Assembly (NCBI GenBank): GCA_002719955.1
Contig: PBFW01000066.1
Coordinates: forward strand, 1 to 43,221
Length of the DNA stretch: 43,221 nucleotides
Reading direction: 5' to 3'
Source: Deltaproteobacteria bacterium
GTDB lineage: Bacteria > Myxococcota_A > UBA9160 > UBA4427
Part shown: piece after piece, positions 34,052 to 43,020 of the stretch
How the letters are laid out: each line of letters begins with the position of its first letter
Position numbering within the stretch: position 1 is the first letter of the stretch
Notes under the pieces: model-generated
What the model saw: the letters and a program-made list of their open reading frames with translations, nothing else
Told to the model about the DNA's origin: nothing
The model's database searches: none
Program-made: the position numbers and the translations under genes

Positions 34052-34546
34052 ATGCCGATGATGGAATCCCAGCTCGTGATGCGGCAGGAGGACTTCGACC
34101 GAGTCCTCGCGATCGTCCAGAAGCTGGTCCGAGATGCCAACGCCAAGAGCGTCTTCGTGGTCGACAAGGCCGGTCAGCTCGTGAGCGAGGCCGGCGAGTT
34201 GCAGGGCATCGACAGTACCAGCCTCGCGAGTCTGACCGCGGGCTGCGTCGCCGCAACGGGCGGCCTCGCCAAGATCGTGGGCGAAGAAGAATTCCCGATC
34301 CATTTTCATCAGGGCCAGCGCGACAACCTGCACATGAGCCTGGTCGATCAACGAATGATCCTCGTCGTCGTCTTCGACGAACGAAGCTCCCTCGGGCTGG
34401 TTCGCCTGCGCGTCAAGAAGGCCGGCAACGGGCTCGCCAAGGTCTTCGAAGAAATTCGGAAAAAAACGGAGAGCGAAGCTGAAACCGCCACCTCGCCCTT
34501 CGCCGAAATAACGGACGACGACATCGACAACCTCTTTTCCGACTAG
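34052..34546 (+). CDS. mglB: MglB-like Roadblock/LC7 GTPase-activating protein
   Basis: A 164-residue Roadblock/LC7 protein. ATG 34052 is chosen because AGAGG lies just upstream; the preceding open frame is GC-rich filler. The domain runs from QEDFDRVLAIVQKLVRDANA through VDKAGQLVSEAGELQGID and ASLTAGCVAATGGLAK to ERSSLGLVRLRVKKA, with an acidic tail. MglB dimers activate GTP hydrolysis by MglA, and mglA follows after 86 bases. Confidence 0.92.
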   Translation: MPMMESQLVMRQEDFDRVLAIVQKLVRDANAKSVFVVDKAGQLVSEAGELQGIDSTSLASLTAGCVAATGGLAKIVGEEEFPIHFHQGQRDNLHMSLVDQRMILVVVFDERSSLGLVRLRVKKAGNGLAKVFEEIRKKTESEAETATSPFAEITDDDIDNLFSD

Positions 34547-34632
34547 TCGGAGGGGATCTTGCGGCGACGCCTCAGGATCTTCTCGAGCTAGCTGAATCAC
34601 TCTCTCTTTCGCGAAGAAACGGACAGCACCCC

Positions 34633-35223
<591 letters not shown>

Positions 35224-35398
35224 GTTCGATCGATCCGAGGCGCGATTCGGAATCGGTGAGAACGCCAGTCCTGGACCTCGATCTAGAGGGCCCTCCTGCT
35301 TCGATCCCCGTTGGCGATGGATGCATCCGCCCACGGGCTGTGCTGCACTCCTGCATTCCCGCCCAAACGATTTCGGCGGCAGGAGAGGAGAGCACGAC

Positions 35399-35689
35399 AT
35401 GTCGCATACGGTGATCGCGGATTTTAAATGCAACGAGGGCCGGGGCGCCGGATTCCTGAAGACCCTGCAGGAGGCCCTTCCGGACACGCGCGCCTTCGAA
35501 GGCTGCGAGCTGGTCGAGGTCTACACCGACGCGGACAACGCGGACCGCATCTTCCTCTACGAAAAGTGGGCGACACGCGAGAACCACGGGGCCTATATGG
35601 CCTGGCGCGCGGAGAACGGCATGGCTGAGATGATGGGACCCTATATCTCCGATGCCCCGCAGATCGTACACCTGAAATCGGAGGACTGA
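35399..35689 (+). CDS. ABM-fold (antibiotic biosynthesis monooxygenase-like) protein
   Basis: A 96-residue single-domain ferredoxin-like protein (PF03992 type). ATG 35399 is preceded by GAGGAG. IADFKCNEGRGAGFLKTLQE, CELVEVYTDADNADRIFLYE and KWATRENHGAYMAWR show the family's beta-alpha-beta pattern. Such proteins are cofactor-free oxygenases, heme-degrading enzymes or simple dimeric binders. Its job is unknown. It stands 175 bases after mglA and converges with the efflux operon. Confidence 0.85.
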   Translation: MSHTVIADFKCNEGRGAGFLKTLQEALPDTRAFEGCELVEVYTDADNADRIFLYEKWATRENHGAYMAWRAENGMAEMMGPYISDAPQIVHLKSED

Positions 35690-35711
35690 TCCGGCCCGAC
35701 GCCAACCCTTT

Positions 35712-36242
35712 TCAGGGAGCGGAAGGACGCCGGTCGGGGAATCGCGCAAGCGCCTCGTCGACCGGCACCCCAGTCGACTTCGCCACCATCGACAACATCG
35801 TGTACTGCCCGACGACGAAGGGAATCTCCACGAGCTGTGGCTCATCCCATGTCTCGGCGAGTGCCAGCCAGGTTTCATCACTGAGATCCTGGGTCTTGTG
35901 TAGCTCGTCCGCCGCGCGGATCAGGACAGATTCTTCAGCGTTCCAACCGGGCTCGGGTGCGCCCCCCGCCAGTCGCTCGATCTCTGCCTCCGCCAGGCCC
36001 GCTTCGAGTCCGTAGCGCGTGTGGTGTCCCCATTCGAAATCCGATCGACAATTCCAGGCCGTGCGAAGGGCCAGAATTTCGGAGGCACGCCGCGGGAGCA
36101 CGCCATTCGCGAGCGCGGTCGAGAACTTGAGCATCGACTCGAGCAGGTGGGGATGTCTGGCGACCGTGCCCAGGATCTGGGGGGGACGATGATCGGGATC
36201 GCCAGCGAGGTCGTCCGGGATGATGCGCGACGCACGCTCCAT
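35712..36242 (-). CDS. Carboxymuconolactone-decarboxylase-like (AhpD-fold) protein
   Basis: A 176-residue CMD-family protein. The pattern LPRRASEILALRTAWNC and RSDFEWGHHTRYGLEAGL is the CMD core. The active-site region has one Cys (NCRSDFEWGHH); the CxxC of AhpD is reduced to C-R-S-D, so thiol peroxidase-like activity is unlikely, while E and H remain. The ATG overlaps the stop of the RND pump gene (TGATG), so it is translationally coupled as the last gene of the efflux operon. A role in processing a hydroperoxide or lactone exported or sensed by the pump is speculative. Confidence 0.85.
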   Translation of the reverse strand: MERASRIIPDDLAGDPDHRPPQILGTVARHPHLLESMLKFSTALANGVLPRRASEILALRTAWNCRSDFEWGHHTRYGLEAGLAEAEIERLAGGAPEPGWNAEESVLIRAADELHKTQDLSDETWLALAETWDEPQLVEIPFVVGQYTMLSMVAKSTGVPVDEALARFPDRRPSAP

Positions 36243-39200
36243 CACGCGGCCTCTTCATCTGCGAGACCGAGCTGAACGGCCTGGCGACCGCGCCATTTCC
36301 CGACCTTGCGATTGATGTCGTTGGCGGCCACGTAGAGCGACGGCACCAGGAAGAGCGTCACTCCCGACGAGAAGGCGAGGCCCCAGCCGAGCGCGAGGGA
36401 CATGGGCGACATGATCGCGTCGTAGCCCCCGAATCCATAGGCCGTCGGCATGACCCCGCAGAAGGTCGACAGGCTCGTCACGAGAACCGGACGCAAACGC
36501 GTCACGAAGGCCTCGATGACGACATCGTTGCGTTCCTTCCCGCCCGCGCCTCGCCGCAGACCGCGCTGCGCTTGATGGACTGCATCGACCATGACGATCG
36601 AAGCATTCACGACGACCCCGGAGAGGCCGATCACGCCGATCAGCGGGAGCAAGGAGAAATTCATCCCGTGCAGCCAGAACGTGAGCACGACGGAGACCGC
36701 GGCGAAAGGTACGACCGCGATCACGAAGAAGGCTTCGAGAAACGACCCGAGCATGATCGCGATCACGGCTCCGATCCCGAAGAAGACGACCACAGCGACG
36801 AACCCAAGATCCCCGATCGCCCGACGGGATTGAACGACCTCGCCGGCGATCTCCAACTCGACATCCGTGCGACCCGCATAACGTGGCAGGAATTCTCTTT
36901 CGATCCGCTCCGCGATGGTCGTGCCGGTCTCACCCGTATCCGGATCGAGGCCGGCTGTGACCGACGCGGAGCGCCTTCCGTTTCGATGCTGGATCTTCGC
37001 GAGCGCGGGCACCTCGACCGGGTCGACGACATCTCGCAACAACACGAGATCTCCGCGTCGATTCCTGACGGGCATCTCCAGGAGCGCGTCGATCGAGCGC
37101 CGCGCCGCGGGTTCGAGCGATACACGAATTTCGGTGGTCTCGTCGAGGTCACGAATTTCGGAGGCGACCGAGCCGTAATAGGCCGCCTTCAGGGTCAACC
37201 CGAGATCCCGTGCATCCAGCCCCTGCCGCGCGAGACGCTCGGGATCGGGGTTCAAGTCGATCTGGCGCATCCCCAGTCTTTCATCGACCGTAATATTGGT
37301 CACACCCTCGATGGAATGAAGGAAATCGGAGAGCGCCAGCGCCGTTTGACGTCGAATGACGTCATCGTCAGCCAAAACGAAGACATCTACGGGTTCGAGG
37401 CCGGGCGGGCCGTCGACCGCCGCCTCGTAGATGAGCTCGGCATCCAGGGGCGTAGCCAGGCGCACGAGCAGAAGCTTCATCCACTCCGCCGAGTTCTTCG
37501 TCTTCTTCTTGAGATCGAGGTGAACCGTGATGACCGCCTCGTTCTCAGCGGACCCGTATTCGCGGTCGAAGGCCTGGGCGTCCATATGCCCGACTCGGGA
37601 GGTGAGCGCCAGGAGATCGGGCCCCATGATCCCGGGCAGCTGTGCCTGAATCGCATCGGAGGCGGCTTCGGTCCTCTCGATCGGTGTCCCCGGTGGCATG
37701 CGGACCTTGATCGCAAATCCCGGGGAGGACTCCTGCGGGAAGAACTCGAATTCGATCCGCGGAAGGACGAAGAGGGAGATCGCGATGAAGATCGCAGAGA
37801 ACACGGCGATCACCTTGCCGCGGTTCGGAAGCTGACGATGGAGTGCCTTGCGATAGCGATCCTCGATCGCGAGCACGAAGGCACGCTTGGGTCTTGGTCG
37901 GGCATCGCCTCGGACCATCGACATATGTGCGGGCAGGATCAGGAAGCTCTCGAGCAATGAGAGAGCGAGCGCAAGACAGACCACCGCGGGGATCTGCCAG
38001 ATGACCTTCCTCGGCATTCCGCCGATCGCCAGGATCGGGGCAAAGGCGAGCAGGGTCGTCGCCGCCGAGGCAATGACGGGCCGAGCGACCATCATCGTCC
38101 CCGAAATCGCCGCATCCGTGGGCCCCAGACCCTCCTGTCGACGCAGAAGCACCTTCTCGGCCACGACGACTGCATCGTCCACGAGCATGCCGAGCACGAT
38201 CACGAAGGCGATGGTCGAAACGAAATTGATCGTCATGCCCACCTGAGGCATCAACGCGATCACGCCGAGGATCACGAGCGGCACACCGAGGCAAACCCAG
38301 ATGGCCGCGGAAGGGGCGAGGAAGAGGAATACGATGCACGCGACCAGACTGAGCCCCATGATGCCGTTGCTCGCGATCACGCTCAGCCGATTCGACATCT
38401 CGTAGGAGGCGTCGTTCACGATCGTGGCCGACACCCCCGGCGGCAATTCGAGTGTTTCGAGCGCCCGCGCGATCTCGTTCCGCGTCTCGATCATGTCGGC
38501 GTCGGCTTTCTTGATCGCGACGAGCGAGAGACCGGGGCGCCCATTCGTCCCGGCGATCAATCCGACATCCTCGCGCCCGAGTTCGAGGCGTGCGACATCA
38601 CGCACCCGAATAGGCGCAGCATCATCGAAACGCAGGATCGTCTCGCCGACTTCGCCGGGATCTTCATAGCGGCCCCACATGACGACCTGGCGCCGATTTC
38701 CGGCGCTCTCGAGGATCCCCCCAGTGTCGGAGACGTTGCGCCGTTCAATCGCCCGACTGACGTCGAGAATCGTGACGCCGTGGGAACGTGCCGCCTCGGG
38801 ATCCATCAGGACCCGAAGCTCTGGATCCGGCAGACCGATGGTCTTGACCTCCCCCACCCCCGCAAGGCGCAAGAGCGCCCGCTCGATCACCTTCTCCGCA
38901 GCGACGAGCGCACCTTTCTCCCCCGAGACCGCGACCTCGAGCACCGGTTGTTTGGCCGGCTCGATGACGATGACCCTGGGATCGTCGCGCATGTCGCTAG
39001 GGAAATCCCGAATCGAATCGATTGCGTTCCGGATCTCACGCTCTTTCTTGTAGATGTCCTCGTCCGAGGTGTCATCGTCGATCTTGATCGTCGTCACCGA
39101 CCGATTGTCGGTCACGATCGTCGTGTAGCTCTCGAGGCCGTCGAGATCCCCGAGCTCATCTTCGATCGGAATCGTGACCTTCGTCTCGACATCACGAGCT

Positions 39201-39367
39201 GCAGCACCCGGCAAGGACGCCGTCACGAGGTAGAGGGGCATCGACGCGTCGGGAAATCCTTCGACGTTCGTCCGGATCGTCGCCAGCAGGCCGAGCATGA
39301 TCACGGCCAGGGTGATGACGTTGACGAGTAGATGCCGCTCCACGAAGAAGCGGACGATTCGCTCCAT
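36242..39367 (-). CDS. RND-superfamily efflux pump (inner-membrane component)
   Basis: A 1041-residue RND transporter (AcrB/MexB superfamily, PF00873). N-terminal helix RFFVERHLLVNVITLAVIML, then a periplasmic loop, then transmembrane block with the proton-relay pair in LGMLVDDAVVVAEKVLLRR (the two Asp of helix 4). A second half repeats the design (GVIGLSGVVVNASIVMVDAV). Sequence features such as GFPDASMPLYLVTASLPG are those of the group of HAE-like pumps in environmental bacteria. It is preceded by the membrane-fusion gene (3-base gap) and followed by a CMD-like gene. No outer-membrane channel gene is in the operon, so a shared TolC-like protein is needed. Confidence 0.95.
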   Translation of the reverse strand: MERIVRFFVERHLLVNVITLAVIMLGLLATIRTNVEGFPDASMPLYLVTASLPGAAARDVETKVTIPIEDELGDLDGLESYTTIVTDNRSVTTIKIDDDTSDEDIYKKEREIRNAIDSIRDFPSDMRDDPRVIVIEPAKQPVLEVAVSGEKGALVAAEKVIERALLRLAGVGEVKTIGLPDPELRVLMDPEAARSHGVTILDVSRAIERRNVSDTGGILESAGNRRQVVMWGRYEDPGEVGETILRFDDAAPIRVRDVARLELGREDVGLIAGTNGRPGLSLVAIKKADADMIETRNEIARALETLELPPGVSATIVNDASYEMSNRLSVIASNGIMGLSLVACIVFLFLAPSAAIWVCLGVPLVILGVIALMPQVGMTINFVSTIAFVIVLGMLVDDAVVVAEKVLLRRQEGLGPTDAAISGTMMVARPVIASAATTLLAFAPILAIGGMPRKVIWQIPAVVCLALALSLLESFLILPAHMSMVRGDARPRPKRAFVLAIEDRYRKALHRQLPNRGKVIAVFSAIFIAISLFVLPRIEFEFFPQESSPGFAIKVRMPPGTPIERTEAASDAIQAQLPGIMGPDLLALTSRVGHMDAQAFDREYGSAENEAVITVHLDLKKKTKNSAEWMKLLLVRLATPLDAELIYEAAVDGPPGLEPVDVFVLADDDVIRRQTALALSDFLHSIEGVTNITVDERLGMRQIDLNPDPERLARQGLDARDLGLTLKAAYYGSVASEIRDLDETTEIRVSLEPAARRSIDALLEMPVRNRRGDLVLLRDVVDPVEVPALAKIQHRNGRRSASVTAGLDPDTGETGTTIAERIEREFLPRYAGRTDVELEIAGEVVQSRRAIGDLGFVAVVVFFGIGAVIAIMLGSFLEAFFVIAVVPFAAVSVVLTFWLHGMNFSLLPLIGVIGLSGVVVNASIVMVDAVHQAQRGLRRGAGGKERNDVVIEAFVTRLRPVLVTSLSTFCGVMPTAYGFGGYDAIMSPMSLALGWGLAFSSGVTLFLVPSLYVAANDINRKVGKWRGRQAVQLGLADEEAA

Positions 39368-39370
39368 CGG

Positions 39371-40654
39371 CTACTCCTTCGCGGCGAGCGGGGCGTGGGG
39401 AGCAGCGTGGGTCGGCATCGGCTCGGGAGCCGGCGCGCGGGTCTCGGGAGGGCGTTCATCCTCTCCGTCGATCAGAACCGCCGTACCGTTGGCGAGCGCG
39501 AATTGTCCATCCCAGATCACGCGGTCGCCCTCTTCGAGTCCTTCGAGGATTTCGACCCATTGCCCCTGGCTGCGTCCGGTTCGCAGGCGACGCGAACGCG
39601 CGACGGCGGCCTCGCCCTCCCCTTCGACGATGAAGACCTCTGCGTTTCCAGCGCGTCGCAGGAGCGCCGCTCGGCGGGCGAGCAACCTCGGTTGCTCGTC
39701 GGGATCGGGCAGCTCGATCTGGGCGACGAGGCCGTCGCGCATGCGACCCTCGGCATCGTCCATCCACAGCTCTATCCCGTAGGTCCCGTCCTTGCTGGCC
39801 GCCACACGCCCAACGCTCTCGAGCGTCGCTTCTAAGATCGTCCCGCCGAGGTCGGCAAAACTCACGCGCGCCTTCGTGCCCGGTGCGAGTCGCGCCGCCT
39901 CGCGAGCCGTCACACCTCCAAAAATGCGAACCCGTGACAGATCGACGAGGGTCGCGACCGGCGTTCCCACCGAGACGAAATCGCCCACATTCACCGCGAT
40001 CGAATCCACTGTGCCGTCGAAGGGTGCCGCGATCCGCGTGTCCTCGAGATTGCGACGGGCCGTATCGCGCGCCACCTCCGAGAGGGTGATCTCGTCCCGC
40101 GCGCGATCGACGGCGTAGCGCAGATCGTCGTGTTGCTGACTACTGATCGCCTTCTGGGCGAGGAGCCTTTCGCCGCGCGCGAATTCGCGTTCCGCGTGGC
40201 GCAGCACGGTCCGCGCTGCGGACAGGGAAGCTTGCGAGCGTCGCAGCGCCAACTCGAATCGCGAGGACTCGAGTTCAACGATCTTCCCTCCGGCTTCGAT
40301 TGAAGCGCCGGGTTCGACGACGCGGGCCAGAACACGCCCCTGGGTTTCCGCGGTAATCGTGGCTCGATGGAATGCGCGTACCGTCCCGGTGACGCGATCG
40401 CCCGCCGCGAGTCTCGCTAGGCGGACCGGCTCGACTCGAACGCGAAGCCGCGTTTTGGGCGCTTCCAGGGGATTCGCTGTCGAGTCGGACGTATTTGCGG
40501 CGTTCGAATCGCCACAGCCGATATTGGGCAGGGCGATCACGAGGGTCGCGAAGAAGGCAAACGCCAATCTCGCCGATCGGAGGGCGGGCCGATCGCGATT
40601 TCGCGACGAGGTCTGCGGCTGGGAGGCCTGAATCTGCATTGCGAACGAGCTCAT
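39371..40654 (-). CDS. Membrane fusion (adaptor) lipoprotein of the RND pump
   Basis: A 427-residue AcrA/MexA-type adaptor. The hydrophobic segment ends LPNIGC, a lipobox. Blocks: RVTGTVRAFHRATITAETQG (lipoyl-like), a coiled hairpin with SLSAARTVLRHAEREFARGE, IAAPFDGTVDSIAVNVGDFV and TLVDLSRVRIFGGVTAREA (beta-barrel). The start overlaps the TetR stop by ATGA. It links the pump to an outer-membrane channel. The C-terminal tail is Pro/Ala-rich. Confidence 0.93.
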   Translation of the reverse strand: MSSFAMQIQASQPQTSSRNRDRPALRSARLAFAFFATLVIALPNIGCGDSNAANTSDSTANPLEAPKTRLRVRVEPVRLARLAAGDRVTGTVRAFHRATITAETQGRVLARVVEPGASIEAGGKIVELESSRFELALRRSQASLSAARTVLRHAEREFARGERLLAQKAISSQQHDDLRYAVDRARDEITLSEVARDTARRNLEDTRIAAPFDGTVDSIAVNVGDFVSVGTPVATLVDLSRVRIFGGVTAREAARLAPGTKARVSFADLGGTILEATLESVGRVAASKDGTYGIELWMDDAEGRMRDGLVAQIELPDPDEQPRLLARRAALLRRAGNAEVFIVEGEGEAAVARSRRLRTGRSQGQWVEILEGLEEGDRVIWDGQFALANGTAVLIDGEDERPPETRAPAPEPMPTHAAPHAPLAAKE

Positions 40655-41343
40655 CGTTCGTCCTCCGTTTGGGCGCGGAGTGCATAATCGAGAAATTTCT
40701 GATTGTGCTCGATCAGTCGATTGGGGAAATCGCCATCGAGCCGGAGACCGATCTGATCGCCGACGATGGGTAGCATCAAAAAGGGGAAGCCCGCGAGGCT
40801 GGCGATCGTGATGGCGAGCATTCGCGGGTCGAATTCCTCACGAATCACGTGCCGCGCCTGTTCCGCCTCCAACCAGCTGATCAGCTGTTTCAGCGGCCCC
40901 TCCGCGATCGTCTCGGCGATGAATTCCCCGATCGCGGAACTCCCCCTCAGGACTCCCTCGCGCATGATCAGTCGCGGCAACCAGGGGTCGGCGGCGATCG
41001 CGGAAACCTGGATCCGGACCAGCTCCTCGATCCGGTCACCGCCCGTTCGATCCGGATCGCTGATCAGCGCGCGCACCTGGGACCCGATCCGATCGAAGGC
41101 GCGCTGGAACATCGCTTCGTAGAGCCCCTGCCGATCGCCGAAGTAGTAGGCGATCATTCCCGAACTCACGTCGGCACGCGACGCGATCTCGCGAAGCCCG
41201 CAGGCATCGAACCCCTGCTCGACGGCGAGTTCCGTCGCGGCATCGAGCAGCCGATCCCGAACCTCTTTGGCCTCGCTCTCGGATTGACGAGGTCGGCCAG
41301 GGCGTCGTGCGGTGGGCGGACTGCGATGGGGGTCGGGGGACAT
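40651..41343 (-). CDS. TetR-family regulator of the efflux operon
   Basis: A 230-residue TetR regulator. ATG 41343 is chosen; a TTG further upstream would lie inside the palindromic operator. HTH: RDRLLDAATELAVEQGFDAC, LREIASRADVSSGMIAYYFG, DRQGLYEAMF. The C-terminal domain matches drug-type TetR proteins. The gene heads the pump operon, overlaps the adaptor gene, and a palindrome lies just upstream, so autorepression with induction by a pump substrate is the likely scheme. Confidence 0.92.
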   Translation of the reverse strand: MSPDPHRSPPTARRPGRPRQSESEAKEVRDRLLDAATELAVEQGFDACGLREIASRADVSSGMIAYYFGDRQGLYEAMFQRAFDRIGSQVRALISDPDRTGGDRIEELVRIQVSAIAADPWLPRLIMREGVLRGSSAIGEFIAETIAEGPLKQLISWLEAEQARHVIREEFDPRMLAITIASLAGFPFLMLPIVGDQIGLRLDGDFPNRLIEHNQKFLDYALRAQTEDER

Positions 41344-41352
41344 CGAATATAA

Positions 41353-41374
41353 ATTAATCAAACGTTCGATTAAT
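41353..41374 (-). promoter_or_regulatory. Palindromic operator for the efflux operon
   Basis: A 22-base near-perfect palindrome with arms ATTAATC (41353-41359) and GATTAAT (41368-41374) around AAACGTTC. Only one symmetric base pair differs. It ends about ten bases before the TetR start codon and lies amid AT-rich sequence, with TATATT on the minus strand between it and the ATG and TTGAAT overlapping its far edge. This fits an operator overlapping the promoter, with a very short 5' leader. Confidence 0.7.
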
Positions 41375-41445
41375 TCAAGTCATTTTCTCGCGGAATCGGT
41401 TCCGAGCTGGAACCCACGCGAATCCAGCCGGATACACTCCGCTCC

Positions 41446-42276
41446 ATGCCCCTCGCCGATGCCGCCGGTCAGAAACTCTTCTACGAAATCCATGAAGCAG
41501 AAGATCCCGACCCCGAGCTGCCCCCGCTGGTCCTTGTCACCGGAATGGGCGGCCGCTGCGAAGGCTGGCTTCCCTTTCAGGTGCCAACCCTGCGCGCCCG
41601 TCGCCGGGTCCTGATCTACGACCACCGTGGGGTCGGCCTGAGCGAGGAAGCGGACGCCCCCTACACGACGACGGACCTGGCGCGGGATCTGGTCGGCTTG
41701 CTGGAAGCGCTCGGAATCGAGCGGATCGATGCGGCGGGCTATTTCCTCGGCGGCATGACGATCCAGGAGGCGGCGCTCGCCTCGCCCGCCCTCTTCCGCC
41801 GACTCGTGTTGATCGGCTCGTGGGCCCGGCCGGACGCACGACGCAGCCTGCTGCTCAGGGAGTGGGCGTCACTCGCCCGCGCGGGCATCTCCGCCGCTTC
41901 GATGACGCGCCAGCGCTTGATCTGGACCTTCAGCGACGAAGCGCTCGAACACACGGAATTGATCGATCCCGGGGTCGCTCGCCTCGACGACGGGAAGACA
42001 CCGCTCACGGGCGAGCGCTTCGCGAAACAATGTGATGCCTGCGTCTCCCACGACACCCTGGACCGGCTCTCGCGCCTCGAACATCCGACCCTGACACTAT
42101 GCGGCCGGCGCGACCACCTCACCCCACCCAAATTCGGTCGGGCGATCGCCGAAGCGATGCCGAACGCGCGCGACGTCGCGCTCTCCTATTGCGGACACGC
42201 CTGCATGATCGAACGCCCCGAGCGCTTCAACGAAATCGTTTCGCATTTCCTCGATGAGCCCGAAACCGGCAGCTGA
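41446..42276 (+). CDS. Alpha/beta hydrolase-fold protein with Phe at the nucleophile position
   Basis: A 276-residue alpha/beta hydrolase-fold protein. PLVLVTGMGGRCEGW, VLIYDHRGVGLSEEA, CGRRDHLTPPKFGRAIAEA and SYCGHACMIERPERFNEIV hold the standard blocks, Asp and His included. The elbow, usually GHSMGG, is GYFLGGM, so the nucleophile position is Phe100 (TTC; TCC would be Ser). Like the protein at 28916-29842 it lacks the serine; here a single transition could also explain it. It is divergent from the efflux operon and stands alone. Confidence 0.82.
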   Translation: MPLADAAGQKLFYEIHEAEDPDPELPPLVLVTGMGGRCEGWLPFQVPTLRARRRVLIYDHRGVGLSEEADAPYTTTDLARDLVGLLEALGIERIDAAGYFLGGMTIQEAALASPALFRRLVLIGSWARPDARRSLLLREWASLARAGISAASMTRQRLIWTFSDEALEHTELIDPGVARLDDGKTPLTGERFAKQCDACVSHDTLDRLSRLEHPTLTLCGRRDHLTPPKFGRAIAEAMPNARDVALSYCGHACMIERPERFNEIVSHFLDEPETGS

Positions 42277-42300
42277 GGATATCGGAGAAGGAAAAGTGCT

Positions 42301-43020
42301 TCAGCGCGTTCGGAAGCTGAGAATCGGCAGGCTTTCGCCGAGAACGGGCGAAGCGGCGACGCAGCGGCGCAGGGCGGCACCCGTCAGACCAGCATCCCCC
42401 GCGACCAGGACCCGATTGTCGTAATCCTCGATCTCGATCGACACGATCGACCCGAATTCTTCTCGCATCGCCCGAGCGACCCGTCGGTGTTCGTCGAGGG
42501 TATTGCTCACGAAGACACCCCCTCGCGAGAGCCGGGCGCGAACCAGACGATGCGCGGGTTCCGGAATCCAATCGGGTTTGTGGACATCATCGCCATGCCC
42601 GATGAACACATCCTCGAGGATCGCGTCGAAGCGCCCCCTGGCCCTTTCGAGCCACGCGAGCGCATCCCCGATCTCGACGCGAATCTCGAGGGCATCGAGT
42701 TCGAGATGGGCTCGTGCGAGGCGCACGACTTCGCGATCGAGTTCGACGCCGACGATCTCCGCCCGCGGCGCGAGCGCCCGCGCCAGTCGGGCCACCGACC
42801 CACCGCCGAGCCCCAGAATCAGGATGCGGCGGCGACGTTTGGGCGCGAGCCAAAGGATCGGAGCGGCGATCGCGTCCCAGACACAATGCGTCGCGACCTG
42901 ACCGGATCGATAGAAAGACGCGAAGGTCTCGTCGACCACGAGCGTCTTCGTGTCGCCGCGCCGATCGATCCGCACCCGCGGCCTTTCCTCGCGCGCACGC
43001 CCGCCATAGGATCTCGCCAT
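42301..43020 (-). CDS. Spermidine-synthase-like methyltransferase-fold protein
   Basis: A 239-residue protein of the spermidine synthase/class I methyltransferase type. ATG 43020 is chosen over an upstream start at 43062. LILGLGGGSVARLARALAP is the nucleotide-binding loop, IVGVELDREVVRLARAHL the acidic second strand, RVEIGDALAWLERARGRFDA and ILEDVFIGHG the later blocks. The segment RRGDTKTLVVDETFASFYRS is spermidine-synthase-like. The usual catalytic Asp triad of spermidine synthase cannot be confirmed by eye, so a methyltransferase role is equally possible. Its start codon shares CATG with priA on the other strand. Confidence 0.8.
   Translation of the reverse strand: MARSYGGRAREERPRVRIDRRGDTKTLVVDETFASFYRSGQVATHCVWDAIAAPILWLAPKRRRRILILGLGGGSVARLARALAPRAEIVGVELDREVVRLARAHLELDALEIRVEIGDALAWLERARGRFDAILEDVFIGHGDDVHKPDWIPEPAHRLVRARLSRGGVFVSNTLDEHRRVARAMREEFGSIVSIEIEDYDNRVLVAGDAGLTGAALRRCVAASPVLGESLPILSFRTR

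Noticed and set aside
36572..37960. 462-residue open frame antisense to the RND pump
   Set aside because: Charged, Asp/Arg/Glu-rich translation without domain pattern, fully opposite a conserved pump gene.
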